Positions 26,077 through 34,443 of a stretch of 64,000 nt of DNA are shown here, piece by piece; within the stretch, counting starts at the first letter, position 1; the number at the start of each line of letters is the position of its first letter. The position numbers and the translations under genes are program-made. The stretch is from Parasphingorhabdus litoris DSM 22379. GTDB taxonomy: Bacteria > Pseudomonadota > Alphaproteobacteria > Sphingomonadales > Sphingomonadaceae. Location of the stretch: NCBI RefSeq assembly GCF_020906275.1, contig NZ_CP086727.1, forward strand, positions 1,488,001 through 1,552,000. The letters are read 5' to 3'. Under the pieces are notes generated by a model that had not been told where the DNA came from, made no database searches, and worked only from the letters and a program-made list of their open reading frames with translations.

Positions 26077-27213
26077 ATGAAATCTTCCAAAATCCTTCAC
26101 CTACACAGCACGTTCAACCTTGGCGGTAAAGAAGCACGAGCCGTTCGTTTGATGAACCATTTCGGCGCGCAAGCAGAGCACACGATATTGTCCGCTGAAC
26201 CCGATAATCTATCAGCGCGCGAAGCTGTTGATCCCAAGATAAAGGTGCAGTTTCCCAACGGCGCTCCAGCTTTGGCGGGGAAGCCATCGTTAAAGCGTTA
26301 TCGTGAGCTGGTTGCTTATTTCAGAAATTTCGACTTGATCCTGTCCTATAATTGGGGATCGATGGACGGTGTGATGGCAAGGACTCTTTTCTCTCGTGTG
26401 GAAGGTCTGCCGCCACTAATTCATCATGAAGATGGATTTAATGAGGATGAGCGCAAGAAGCTAAGCTGGAAACGTAACCTTTTCAGAACCTTCGCACTGG
26501 GCAGCAGCCAAGCATTGGTTGTGCCATCGGAAAGATTGGAAAACATCGCCAAATCGGTCTGGAAGCAACCAGCCGAGAAGATTCATCGCATCCCCAATGG
26601 CATTGATGTGAAGCGTTTCGAAAAGAAACCGCAGCGCGGTGCCTTGTCCGGCTTTAAAAAGGGCAAAGATGAGATTGTGGTAGGAACGGTTGCCGGCTTG
26701 CGCACCATCAAAAATCTTCCTCGATTGGTGCGGGCCTGTGCAGCAGCGGGTGATAATGTGCGGCTTGTGATCGTTGGCGAGGGCAGTGAAAAGGCAGCGA
26801 TATTGGCGGAAGCTGAACGTTGCGGAATAACAGATCGTCTTTTGATGCCAGGTTTTCTCCCGGAACCCGCCCGTTATGTAGGGCTTTTCGACATTTTTGC
26901 ACTGTCCTCCGACAGTGAGCAATTTCCGATATCCTTGATCGAAGCAATGGCGGCAGGTTGTCCTGTTGTCGCAACGGATGTCGGAGATATCAAATCTATG
27001 GTATGTCAGGCCAATCAGGGGTTTGTTAAGCCTGCTGCTGATGAATCTGCCTTCGTAGAAGCGTTGACAACATTGGTTCAGCATGAACAGTTGCGCCAGG
27101 ATATCGGCCAGCAAAACCGGATGAAGGCGCAGGCAGAATATAATGAAAGCAAGATGTTGGCACGCTATGCCTTGCTTTATGGACACGCGTTAGGGCGTCC
27201 AAAATTCAAATAG
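26077..27213 (+). CDS. Glycosyltransferase family 4
   Basis: A 378-residue GT-B enzyme. The N-terminal HSTFNLGGKEARAVRLMN has the glycine-rich acceptor-domain loop, and the C-terminal domain has VVGTVAGLRTIKNLPRLV, LVIVGEGSE and the donor-binding SSDSEQFPISLIEAMAAGCPVVATDVG (E-x7-E). It transfers an activated sugar, probably to a cell-surface glycan or lipid; donor and acceptor are unknown. The start could be TTG 26041 or ATG 26077; the latter gives the usual N-terminus directly before the first strand. No other surface-polysaccharide genes adjoin, which leaves the pathway open. Confidence 0.88.
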   Translation: MKSSKILHLHSTFNLGGKEARAVRLMNHFGAQAEHTILSAEPDNLSAREAVDPKIKVQFPNGAPALAGKPSLKRYRELVAYFRNFDLILSYNWGSMDGVMARTLFSRVEGLPPLIHHEDGFNEDERKKLSWKRNLFRTFALGSSQALVVPSERLENIAKSVWKQPAEKIHRIPNGIDVKRFEKKPQRGALSGFKKGKDEIVVGTVAGLRTIKNLPRLVRACAAAGDNVRLVIVGEGSEKAAILAEAERCGITDRLLMPGFLPEPARYVGLFDIFALSSDSEQFPISLIEAMAAGCPVVATDVGDIKSMVCQANQGFVKPAADESAFVEALTTLVQHEQLRQDIGQQNRMKAQAEYNESKMLARYALLYGHALGRPKFK

Positions 27214-27313
27214 GGTTTTGCGATTAAAAATAGTTTGGGCAATTGCCAATTTTTTCGAACAATTTTGTCGTGCGCTGTCTATAAGGCACGCATTGGGCAT
27301 ATAGGAGAGTATA

Positions 27314-28717
27314 GTGTTTAAAGGGGTCAAGCCTATCCAGTATAATGGTCGCGAAGTGTGGCCGTTAATTGAGGGTGGCAAAGGGGTCGCAGCGACCAAT
27401 CATGCAAGCTCCGGTGCTTGGGCTGCCGCTGGCGGCATCGGCACTGTGTCAGCGGTCAATGCCGACAGCTATGATGCGGATGGTAATGTCATTCCTCAGA
27501 TATATCACGGAAAGACCCGCGGTGCTCGGCATGAAGAACTGATAAAATATGCGATCGATGGCGCAGTTGCGCAGGTGACTAAAGCATTTGAAATGTCCAA
27601 CGGGAAAGGCGCAATTAACATCAACGTCCTTTGGGAAATGGGCGGAGCGCAGCAAGTGCTGCATGGTGTGTTGGAGCAAACCAAGGGCATGGTTGCTGGT
27701 GTCACTTGTGGTGCGGGCATGCCTTACAAACTCTCGGAAATTGCCCAACAATATGGCGTAAACTATCTACCGATCATCAGTTCGGCCCGTGCTTTTCGGG
27801 CTTTGTGGAAGAGAGCTTATCACAAGGTATCCGACCTCATGGCTGCCGTTGTGTATGAAGACCCCTGGCTGGCAGGCGGCCATAACGGGCTCAGCAACGC
27901 GGAAGATCCCCGTAAACCAGAAGACCCTTATCCGCGCGTAAAAGCCTTGCGCGAAACAATGCGAGGAGAGGGGATTGCTGACAGTGTTCCGATCATCATG
28001 GCAGGCGGCGTTTGGGCGTTAAAAGACTGGAATGACTGGATCGACAATGATGAACTGGGGCAGATTGCTTTTCAATTCGGTACACGACCCTTGCTGACCA
28101 AGGAAAGCCCGATTCCTGATAGCTGGAAGAATGAACTGATAAAGATCAAGGAAGGCGATGTGTTGCTGCACAAATTTTCGCCAACCGGCTTTTATTCATC
28201 GGCGGTACGCAATGAGTTTTTGCGCAGTCTCGAAGCGCGGTCTGAGCGCCAAATTCCTTATTCAACCGAAAAAGCGGGCGAGCATACGCATCAATTGGAT
28301 GTTGGTGTGAAGGGCAAGAATTTCTGGGTCACGCGCAATGACTTGCTCAGGGCGCGGGAATGGGATGGACTGGGCTTTACCATGGCTCTCAAGACACCGG
28401 ATAATACGATTGTCTTTACCACGCCGGAAGAAGCGAAAATGATCCGCAAAGATCAGGCTGACTGTATGGGATGTCTGTCACATTGTGGATTCTCCTCCTG
28501 GAAAGATCATGACAATTTCAGCACCGGAAGACTCGCAGACCCGCGCAGCTTCTGCATTCAGAAGTCCTTGCAGGAAATTGTGCACGGATCACCGGTAGAA
28601 GAACATTTGATGTTTGCAGGACACGGTGCCTATAATTTTGGCAAGGATCCCTTCTATTCCAATGGCTTTGTTCCAACCGTCAAACAACTGGTCGATCGCA
28701 TTCTGACCGGCGACTAG
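27314..28717 (+). CDS. Nitronate monooxygenase family FMN enzyme
   Basis: A 467-residue member of the 2-nitropropane dioxygenase/nitronate monooxygenase superfamily, which are FMN-dependent TIM barrels. Visible parts are GGIGTVSAVNADSYD near the N-terminus, GVTCGAGMPY, VEDPWLAGGH-type active-site segment (here YEDPWLAGGHNGL), IIMAGGVWALKDW and FGTRPLLTKES. It is about 100 residues longer than classical members, with a C-terminal part carrying CMGCLSHCGFSSW (four cysteines within a short stretch counting Cys at the start), which might bind metal. The start is GTG 27314, seven bases after GGAGAG. The natural substrate is uncertain. Confidence 0.88.
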   Translation: MFKGVKPIQYNGREVWPLIEGGKGVAATNHASSGAWAAAGGIGTVSAVNADSYDADGNVIPQIYHGKTRGARHEELIKYAIDGAVAQVTKAFEMSNGKGAININVLWEMGGAQQVLHGVLEQTKGMVAGVTCGAGMPYKLSEIAQQYGVNYLPIISSARAFRALWKRAYHKVSDLMAAVVYEDPWLAGGHNGLSNAEDPRKPEDPYPRVKALRETMRGEGIADSVPIIMAGGVWALKDWNDWIDNDELGQIAFQFGTRPLLTKESPIPDSWKNELIKIKEGDVLLHKFSPTGFYSSAVRNEFLRSLEARSERQIPYSTEKAGEHTHQLDVGVKGKNFWVTRNDLLRAREWDGLGFTMALKTPDNTIVFTTPEEAKMIRKDQADCMGCLSHCGFSSWKDHDNFSTGRLADPRSFCIQKSLQEIVHGSPVEEHLMFAGHGAYNFGKDPFYSNGFVPTVKQLVDRILTGD

Positions 28718-28789
28718 CCATGGTTTAGGGCCGTTAACTTTATTGTTACTCTTTTGCGTTTACACGTGGATACGCGCAGGAGGGTAGAG

Positions 28790-29119
28790 ATGGCGCTGAA
28801 GTCGACAAGATACCGCAAAGTGGAGCCGGCAGCTTTGAACCGGAGGGCGGTCGCACGCCATGAGGTTTTCATTTCCAGCGCATCGTTGAAACGCAAAGGC
28901 AATATGTCGATTGTCGCTACTCTGCTTGATATCTCCATCTACGGATGCCGCTTCGAAGCCGATGCCGTGTTCAAAGAAGGGGAAAAAGTAACCGTCACCG
29001 TCGATAAACATGCTCCGGTCAACGCTACGCTGGTATGGCAGAAAACAAAGCAGGCAGGCTGCCGCTTTGCCGATGCACTCGACACCGAAGTTTTGCGGAC
29101 GTTGACGCTGGCTTCCTAA
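28790..29119 (+). CDS. PilZ-domain cyclic di-GMP receptor
   Basis: A 110-residue protein made almost wholly of one PilZ domain. The two cyclic di-GMP motifs are present: RxxxR (Arg19-Ala-Val-Ala-Arg23) and D-x-S-x-x-G (Asp47 to Gly52, DISIYG), followed by the usual CRFEA strand. It should act as a small cytoplasmic receptor that binds cyclic di-GMP and then a partner protein; the partner is unknown. The start ATG 28790 has a near-perfect AGGAGGG at 28778-28784; a longer frame from 28754 precedes that site. It is monocistronic, with no nearby motility genes. Confidence 0.92.
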   Translation: MALKSTRYRKVEPAALNRRAVARHEVFISSASLKRKGNMSIVATLLDISIYGCRFEADAVFKEGEKVTVTVDKHAPVNATLVWQKTKQAGCRFADALDTEVLRTLTLAS

Positions 29120-29300
29120 GTTCGAGAACTTTTGCTCGGCCTTCAAAGTTCACACAAATCACACATGCTTACGCTATGAGCAGGCTGCAATAATAATTGT
29201 GAGATTTGCGATATAATAGACAGATAAATTTGATTTAAATTGTCCAAGAACATGCACTATCCTATATCAACGTCTGCGAATGTAGGAAAGGACAAGGTCG

Positions 29301-29756
29301 ATGGAAATTCGATTGGATGACCTAAAGGGGCAGGCGGTTCAATCGTTACTTGCCGTCCATCTTTCGGGCATGCAAGGAAACTCCCCGCCTGGCAGTGTCT
29401 ATGCCCTTGACTTGTCCGGTCTAAAGGCACCCGAAATATCCGTGTGGAGTGCATGGGATGGTGATCAGCTTATGGGAATCGGTGCACTGAAAGAGCTGTC
29501 CGGAACGGCTGGTGAAATTAAATCCATGCGGACAGATTCCCGGCACCTCAGGAAAGGTGTGGGTTTGTCAATTCTCAACCACATAATTGAGGAAGCAAAA
29601 CAGCGCGGATACAAACGGTTGAGTCTTGAAACCGGGTCAGGGAATGAATTCGAACCAGCTCTTCATCTGTATCGTAAGCAAGGATTCGAAAATGGAGCAG
29701 CCTTTGGTGATTATACCGCCAGCGAGTTTAATCAGTTTCTGCATTTAAATTTGTAG
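29301..29756 (+). CDS. GNAT family N-acetyltransferase
   Basis: A 151-residue acetyltransferase. The acetyl-CoA pyrophosphate loop is RHLRKGVGLSILNHI (the Q/RxxGxG/A motif, about residues 82-96), preceded by the strand GEIKSMRTD and followed by LSLETGSGNEFEPALHLYRKQGF. The last part, with ALxLYxxxGF, is typical of small amino-group acetyltransferases of the YhhY/PA4866-like class. The substrate is unknown. The next gene, a small membrane protein, begins 18 bases after its stop, so the two are probably cotranscribed. The 181-base gap before it contains no other gene that I can see. Confidence 0.9.
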   Translation: MEIRLDDLKGQAVQSLLAVHLSGMQGNSPPGSVYALDLSGLKAPEISVWSAWDGDQLMGIGALKELSGTAGEIKSMRTDSRHLRKGVGLSILNHIIEEAKQRGYKRLSLETGSGNEFEPALHLYRKQGFENGAAFGDYTASEFNQFLHLNL

Positions 29757-29774
29757 CTATCAGAGGATGGAGAC

Positions 29775-30137
29775 ATGGGGGAACGAATTTGCTGGCTCAT
29801 ATTGGGTCTGGTTGTCCACTTGCCGCCATTTGCCGCTTTCTTCATTCCATCGCTGATTACGCGGTTATATGGCGTATCTGCAGATGATGTGAACTTTGCT
29901 TTGTTACAGCATCGTGCTGCTCTGTTTGGTATGATTGTTATCGCCTGTACATGGGCTGCTTTTGACGCCGACGTACGCAAACTCGCATTTGTCGTGACGG
30001 CTCTTTCAATGATCAGTTTTCTGGCGATTTATGGGATTTACAATCAACCCACTAGCTTACGCACAATCGCTATTACCGATGCCGTCGGCCTCCCATTTCT
30101 CGCCTATGTCGGGTGGAAGGCCTTTGCCACCAAATAG
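29775..30137 (+). CDS. Small four-helix membrane protein
   Basis: A 120-residue protein with four predicted membrane helices: about residues 5-27, 45-62, 68-88 and 95-115. It has few charged residues, and a short polar loop after the first helix with Asp-Asp and a Gln-His-Arg motif. I do not recognise the family. The AGAGGA seven bases before ATG 29775 supports the start. It follows the GNAT gene by 18 bases and could be functionally linked to it. Confidence 0.75.
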   Translation: MGERICWLILGLVVHLPPFAAFFIPSLITRLYGVSADDVNFALLQHRAALFGMIVIACTWAAFDADVRKLAFVVTALSMISFLAIYGIYNQPTSLRTIAITDAVGLPFLAYVGWKAFATK

Positions 30138-30226
30138 TGCAGGATATTGATCCTACTGGCTAACGAAGATGGTTACGAAAATGTCGTTTGTTTGACAGCC
30201 TATTTTTTTCTGGCAATAGCCATTTC

Positions 30227-30973
30227 ATGTCATCGCCATCATTATCTCAGCGCATCATTGGTCGTCTGTTTCGTAAAGGATCGCCAGCACTTCAAAGACA
30301 TGTGGCCGATATGGTTGCGCGCGCTTCCGAAGAAATCACCTATAATCGGTTGGTTGAAAATGGCTTCAAACCTCAGGCAATAGTCGATGTTGGTGCCTAT
30401 AAAGGGGACTGGACCCGTCTGGCCCATCGCACATTCGGCAAAATGCCTATGCTGATGGTGGAAGCACAACCGGCATTGCGGGCAGGATTGGATGAGGTGA
30501 TCCGTGACCTGCCTCATGTCAAATGCGAGTCAGCGGTATTGGGCGCGACGGCAGGGCAAGAGGTCACATTTTATGAAATGGGCACTGGGTCATCCTTTCT
30601 GCCGGAAGCCAGCGATGCGCCGCGCAACGAATTGAAACTGAAAACCCGAACCTTGGACGATGTCGTTGACGAGCATCTAGAGCCGACTAACGACGTATTT
30701 CTGAAAATCGATGTACAGGGGGCCGAATTACAGGTTTTGCAAGGTGCGAATAAATTGCTGGAACGAACCGGTCTGATTCAACTGGAAACCGCCATGCTGC
30801 AATATAATGAAGGCGCGCCGCTTTTACCCGAAGTAGTCACATTCATGGCCGACCGTGGGTTTTTTCCAACCGAGGTGTCGGGTTTCAGCCGTCCACGCAA
30901 TCATCTGGTACAAATCGATCTTCTCTTTGCTCGAGCCGGATCAGTGCTCCGGCCCGAGTTTTTTAACTTCTGA
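30227..30973 (+). CDS. FkbM-family SAM-dependent methyltransferase
   Basis: A 248-residue methyltransferase of the FkbM type, usually O-methylating sugars or small molecules. Motif I is AIVDVGAYKGDWT (about residues 50-62), followed by LMVEAQP and VKCESAVLGA, then LKTRTLDDVVDEH and the conserved FLKIDVQGAELQVLQGA. ATG 30227 is my choice; a TTG at 30188 would add 13 hydrophobic residues. There is no strong ribosome binding site. The oddity is at the end: a strong intrinsic terminator (30930-30964) lies within the coding sequence, its T run encoding Phe-Phe, nine bases before the stop codon ends. Transcripts stopped there would lack a stop codon. Confidence 0.9.
   Translation: MSSPSLSQRIIGRLFRKGSPALQRHVADMVARASEEITYNRLVENGFKPQAIVDVGAYKGDWTRLAHRTFGKMPMLMVEAQPALRAGLDEVIRDLPHVKCESAVLGATAGQEVTFYEMGTGSSFLPEASDAPRNELKLKTRTLDDVVDEHLEPTNDVFLKIDVQGAELQVLQGANKLLERTGLIQLETAMLQYNEGAPLLPEVVTFMADRGFFPTEVSGFSRPRNHLVQIDLLFARAGSVLRPEFFNF
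30930..30964 (+). terminator. Intrinsic terminator inside the end of the FkbM coding sequence
   Basis: The 11-base arms 30930-30940 (CTCGAGCCGGA) and 30948-30958 (TCCGGCCCGAG) pair at ten of eleven positions around a seven-base loop, followed by TTTTTT at 30959-30964. The stop codon TGA is at 30971-30973, downstream of the expected release point. Confidence 0.75.
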
Positions 30974-31021
30974 TAAAGTGCATCCGCGCGTGGCCAAACG
31001 TGGCCCTACGCACTTATAGGA

Positions 31022-32335
31022 TCAATCCAGATCCCATGCTCTTTCGCCATGGCTGGCAATATCCAAACCATCGCGCTCATCGTCCTCATTCACTCGCATC
31101 GGTAGAATGAAGCTGATGCCGTAACCCAGAATGGCCGTTGCTATGGCCGACCATATTGCAACGACGCCGACGCCAATGAGTTGCGCGACAAACTGGCTGC
31201 CAAAGGCCATGCCTTCTGCATAGCCTGTGCCGCCGAAGCTTTCACTAATGAACAAAGCAAGCAGCAGAGAGCCCAGTATCCCGCCCACGCCGTGCACGGC
31301 GAAAACGTCAAGGCTATCGTCAATTTTAAAGCCATTTTTGACGAGGCCGACGGCGAAGAAACAGACCAATCCGGCCGCTGCACCAATAATGATTGACGCT
31401 CCGGGGCCAACAAATCCCGCCGCTGGCGTGATGGTGGCCAGGCCGGCAATTGCGCCGGTTGCAACGCCCACCGCGGTTGATTTGCCCACCTTGATCCGCT
31501 CAATCAATATCCATACCAGCGCAGCCGTGGAAGCCGCGACATGCGTGTTGATAATAGCGGATGACGCGTCATCGGTTGCGGTGAGAGCAGAACCACCGTT
31601 GAACCCGAACCAGCCAACCCAGAGCAAACCGGCACCTGCGACAGTGAGGGCAGGGCTATGGGGGAGCATGAGTGTTTTTGGCCAGCCAATGCGTTTGCCC
31701 ATCATGATAGCAACAACCAAAGCTGATATACCAGCGGTCGTATGGACCACAATCCCGCCGGCAAAATCCAGTACACCAAGACCAGAGAGCCAGCCGCCGC
31801 CCCAGACCCAATGCGTGACAGGCGCATAGACGACGAGAAGCCAAAGCGAACAGAACGCGACAACCCAACCAAAGCGCGCCCTATCGACCCATGCGCCGAC
31901 CATCAGGGCAGGGGTGATAACGGCGAAAGTCATCTGAAACATGGCGAAGGCAGATTCCGGGATGGCAGTGCCTTCGCGTACATTACCAAGGTTGCCAAAC
32001 ATCCAGTTGATACCGTTGCCCAGAACACCGTTGGTTACTTGTCCAAAGGCCAGTGTGTATCCGACCACGACCCAAAGAACCGATGTAATGCCAGCAATGG
32101 CCATGCACTGTATAAGAACCGAGAGAAAGTTCTTGGACCGGACCAGGCCGCCGTAGAACAGAGCAAGACCGGGAAGGGTCATCATGAGCACAAGTGCGGT
32201 TGCGGTCAGCACCCAAGCCGTGTCGCCCGTATTGGCAACGTCGGCAGCAGGATCGATGACATCCTGTGCGAATACCGGAGCCGATGCCAAAGCGGCGACC
32301 ATGCCACCAATGGCAAGTTTACTAAGATGTTTCAT
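31022..32335 (-). CDS. amtB: Ammonium transporter (Amt family)
   Basis: A 437-residue Amt channel that conducts ammonia/ammonium across the inner membrane. It has a signal peptide (about 1-23), then eleven membrane helices. Family marks are ALFYGGLVRSKN, the twin His of the pore in THWVWGGGWL (first part) and FAVHGVGGILG (second), and DFAGGIVVHTTAGISALV. ATG 32335 follows AGGGGA by five bases; the upstream extension to 32368 is unlikely. The usual partner gene glnK, for the P-II regulator that blocks the pore, is not adjacent. Its control by nitrogen cannot be read from the upstream sequence. Confidence 0.95.
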   Translation of the reverse strand: MKHLSKLAIGGMVAALASAPVFAQDVIDPAADVANTGDTAWVLTATALVLMMTLPGLALFYGGLVRSKNFLSVLIQCMAIAGITSVLWVVVGYTLAFGQVTNGVLGNGINWMFGNLGNVREGTAIPESAFAMFQMTFAVITPALMVGAWVDRARFGWVVAFCSLWLLVVYAPVTHWVWGGGWLSGLGVLDFAGGIVVHTTAGISALVVAIMMGKRIGWPKTLMLPHSPALTVAGAGLLWVGWFGFNGGSALTATDDASSAIINTHVAASTAALVWILIERIKVGKSTAVGVATGAIAGLATITPAAGFVGPGASIIIGAAAGLVCFFAVGLVKNGFKIDDSLDVFAVHGVGGILGSLLLALFISESFGGTGYAEGMAFGSQFVAQLIGVGVVAIWSAIATAILGYGISFILPMRVNEDDERDGLDIASHGERAWDLD

Positions 32336-32472
32336 GAAATCCCCTGAAAGCAACATTTTGTTACGCAAATCCGCGTTAGCGAATCATATTTTGGGAGTTT
32401 TTTAGTCTAGAGGAGAAATGGACTCAACAGCCAAGGCAGGCAAATTTTGATGAACAATCTCGGATTGAAATA

Positions 32473-33486
32473 TTAGACCCAACCTTCCAGCACTTGGTCT
32501 GGCGGTCTGTGCCCGTCGGCCCATACGCGGATATTGGCAATGACACGCTCGCCTGATGCTTCGCGTCCTTCGAATGTAGCGCTCCCCATATGAGGGAGCA
32601 GTACAACGTTTTTGAGCTTCAAGAGCCGTTCATCAACAGCAGGTTCGTGGGTATAAACGTCAAGTCCGGCGCCGCTGATCTTTTCTTGCTGCAGTGCCTC
32701 GATCATTGCATTTTCGTCAATCAGTTCACCGCGCGCCGTGTTGATCAGATAGGTTGAAGGCTTCATCCTGGCGATCCGGTCGGCGTTGATAAGTTCATGT
32801 GTTTCCGGCGTATGAGGGCAGTGGATCGAAATGATGTCACACGTCTGAATCAGCTCATCCAGATCGGCAATGTAGCTCGCGTTCAAGGATTCTTCGACCG
32901 CAGGCGGTAATTGCCGCCGGTTATGATAGACGATTGACAGTCCAAATCCGGATGCGCGGCGGGCCACCGCTTGGCCGATGCGGCCCATGCCGACAATCCC
33001 AAGCTTTTTGCCGCCTATGCAATGTCCAAGCATGCCGGAAGGTTTCCAGCCCTCCCACAAACCGGAGCGCATCAGTTTCTCACCTTCGGCCAGTCGGCGT
33101 GGAACGGACAATATCAGCGCCATGGTCATGTCAGCTGTATCTTCGGTAAAAACACCTGGTGTGTTGGTCACCAATATTTGGCGCGCTCGTGCAGCAGCCA
33201 GATCGATATGGTCAACGCCAGCGCCAAAACTTGCGATCAGTTTCAAGCGATCTGGTGCACCAGCGATCATTTCTGCATCAATATTATCTGTAACGGTTGG
33301 CACCAGCACATCACAGTCGGCCATAGCGGCAATCAAATCATCGCGCGTAAATGCACGATCAGTCAGATTGGGTACAACGTCAAACAGCTCGCCCATCCGG
33401 TCATGAATAGCATCGGCGAGTTCGCGGGTCACGATGACGCGAGGCTTTTCGCGACGCGGTTGCTCAGATTTTTCCATATCGACCAT
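32473..33486 (-). CDS. D-2-hydroxyacid dehydrogenase (glyoxylate/hydroxypyruvate reductase-like)
   Basis: A 337-residue NAD(P)-dependent D-2-hydroxyacid dehydrogenase. Visible parts are the FGAGVDHIDLAAAR substrate loop, the cofactor motif LGIVGMGRIGQAVARRA (about residues 163-179), catalytic Arg in NTARGELID, catalytic Glu in DVYTHEPAV and catalytic His in LPHMGSAT. The pattern fits glyoxylate/hydroxypyruvate reductases or D-glycerate dehydrogenases. ATG 33486 and ATG 33477 are both possible starts; neither has a clear binding site. It is divergent from the SH3 protein gene, 95 bases away. Confidence 0.9.
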   Translation of the reverse strand: MVDMEKSEQPRREKPRVIVTRELADAIHDRMGELFDVVPNLTDRAFTRDDLIAAMADCDVLVPTVTDNIDAEMIAGAPDRLKLIASFGAGVDHIDLAAARARQILVTNTPGVFTEDTADMTMALILSVPRRLAEGEKLMRSGLWEGWKPSGMLGHCIGGKKLGIVGMGRIGQAVARRASGFGLSIVYHNRRQLPPAVEESLNASYIADLDELIQTCDIISIHCPHTPETHELINADRIARMKPSTYLINTARGELIDENAMIEALQQEKISGAGLDVYTHEPAVDERLLKLKNVVLLPHMGSATFEGREASGERVIANIRVWADGHRPPDQVLEGWV

Positions 33487-33581
33487 AGGACACTTGCTAT
33501 GCCTGAATTTTACATGAGGTCAAGCAGGTGACGCTTGATGCGCCGCTAGCTTTATGGTTATGGCTATGTCTGCTTGGGGGA

Positions 33582-34091
33582 ATGAATAAATATCGAAATA
33601 TGCGTAAGTCTGTAGTGAAAATATTATCGGTTTCTAGCCTCTTGACCGTTGGCGTTATTTCGGCATCGCCAGCGCAAGCACAGCAGGAGCCACCCTATTG
33701 GGCATCTATTGATGAGCCCGAGGCGCGGATGCGCACGGGACCAAGCACAGAATATCCAACCATGTGGATTTACCGACGTGAACGTCTCCCCATTAAAATT
33801 CTTGCACGCTACAAAGCGTGGCGGAAAGTGGAAGATCCTGATGGTGCGCAAGGTTGGATGCACGCACGTTTGTTAAGTGCTAAACAGACTGCGATTGTGC
33901 TGGGCGAAAAGGGCGAGGCGCAACCATTGCGTTCTCATCCGCAAGCCGACGCCAAAGTCATTTGGCGGGTCGAGCCAGGCGTGGTCGGGAAAATCACCCA
34001 ATGCGAAAATGGTTGGTGTTTGCTCGATGTGACGGGGCGCCGTGGTTATGTCGATCGAGATATCATCTGGGGCGATGAACCTCTGAAATAA
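33582..34091 (+). CDS. Periplasmic SH3-like domain protein
   Basis: A 169-residue exported protein with a signal peptide ending Ala-Gln-Ala and two SH3-like halves. The first half has RMRTGPSTEYPTMWIYRRERLPIKI and VEDPDGAQGWMHARLLS; the second has LRSHPQADAKVIWRVEPGVVGKITQCENGWCLLDVTGRRGYVDRDIIWG. This is the widespread alphaproteobacterial SH3-domain family (SH3_4), thought to bind cell-wall material. Two cysteines flank the second domain's Asn-Gly-Trp. ATG 33582 has GGGGG very close upstream, and ATG 33600 is an alternative that still gives a good signal peptide. Confidence 0.87.
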   Translation: MNKYRNMRKSVVKILSVSSLLTVGVISASPAQAQQEPPYWASIDEPEARMRTGPSTEYPTMWIYRRERLPIKILARYKAWRKVEDPDGAQGWMHARLLSAKQTAIVLGEKGEAQPLRSHPQADAKVIWRVEPGVVGKITQCENGWCLLDVTGRRGYVDRDIIWGDEPLK

Positions 34092-34274
34092 CCAAAACCG
34101 GCTTTTTTCATTAATTCGCTTACATGAGTGGTCATGGCTGATGGTTAACAACAACCGTCCCATAGTGAAACATTTCTCACCGTAACAAAATAATAGTTGA
34201 GCTTTCTCAGGCTATCGCTGCGTCAATTTCGGTAAAATTGTCTAAAATCTGCCCCTTGGCATTTGCGCTAAAGG

Positions 34275-34289
34275 TTAAATTTGTCTTAA
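34275..34289. promoter_or_regulatory. CtrA-box-like site upstream of the PEPxxWA-CTERM gene
   Basis: The 352-base gap 34092-34443 has no convincing gene. It contains TTAA at 34275 and TTAA at 34286, separated by seven bases, a full match to TTAA-N7-TTAA though without the final C. It lies about 155 bases before the ATG of the PEPxxWA-CTERM gene. One such match per 64 kb is expected by chance, so this is only a candidate. Confidence 0.35.
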
Positions 34290-34443
34290 TATTGCAATGG
34301 GTCGAAGATGAGAATCTCTTATCGAGTTAATGGGCGAAAGCCGCGTAACATACGGACCCGATCCAAGCATTCTTCGGATGTTGGCGATGGTAGCAGCAAA
34401 AGCTGTATCATTATTGGATCTGCGTGAATTTTTGGGGGCAAAT

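Noticed and set aside
27314..28717. Cysteine cluster CMGCLSHC in the nitronate-monooxygenase-like protein as a sign of gene fusion.
   Set aside because: The segment is continuous with the rest and seems to be part of a long subfamily rather than a fused domain; not enough evidence either way.
30976..31015. AAGTGC...GCACTT inverted repeat between the FkbM gene and amtB, enclosing two CGTGGCC copies.
   Set aside because: A short stem with a large loop and no T run. The terminator just upstream is much stronger.
32336..32472. Possible sigma-54 promoter for amtB.
   Set aside because: No TGGCAC-N5-TTGC-like sequence could be found in the gap on the amtB strand.
34308..34427. A 39-codon frame (ATG 34308 to TGA 34425) in the leader of the PEPxxWA-CTERM gene, very basic in composition.
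   Set aside because: No convincing ribosome binding site and random-looking composition. It overlaps another open frame at 34330; both look like chance.
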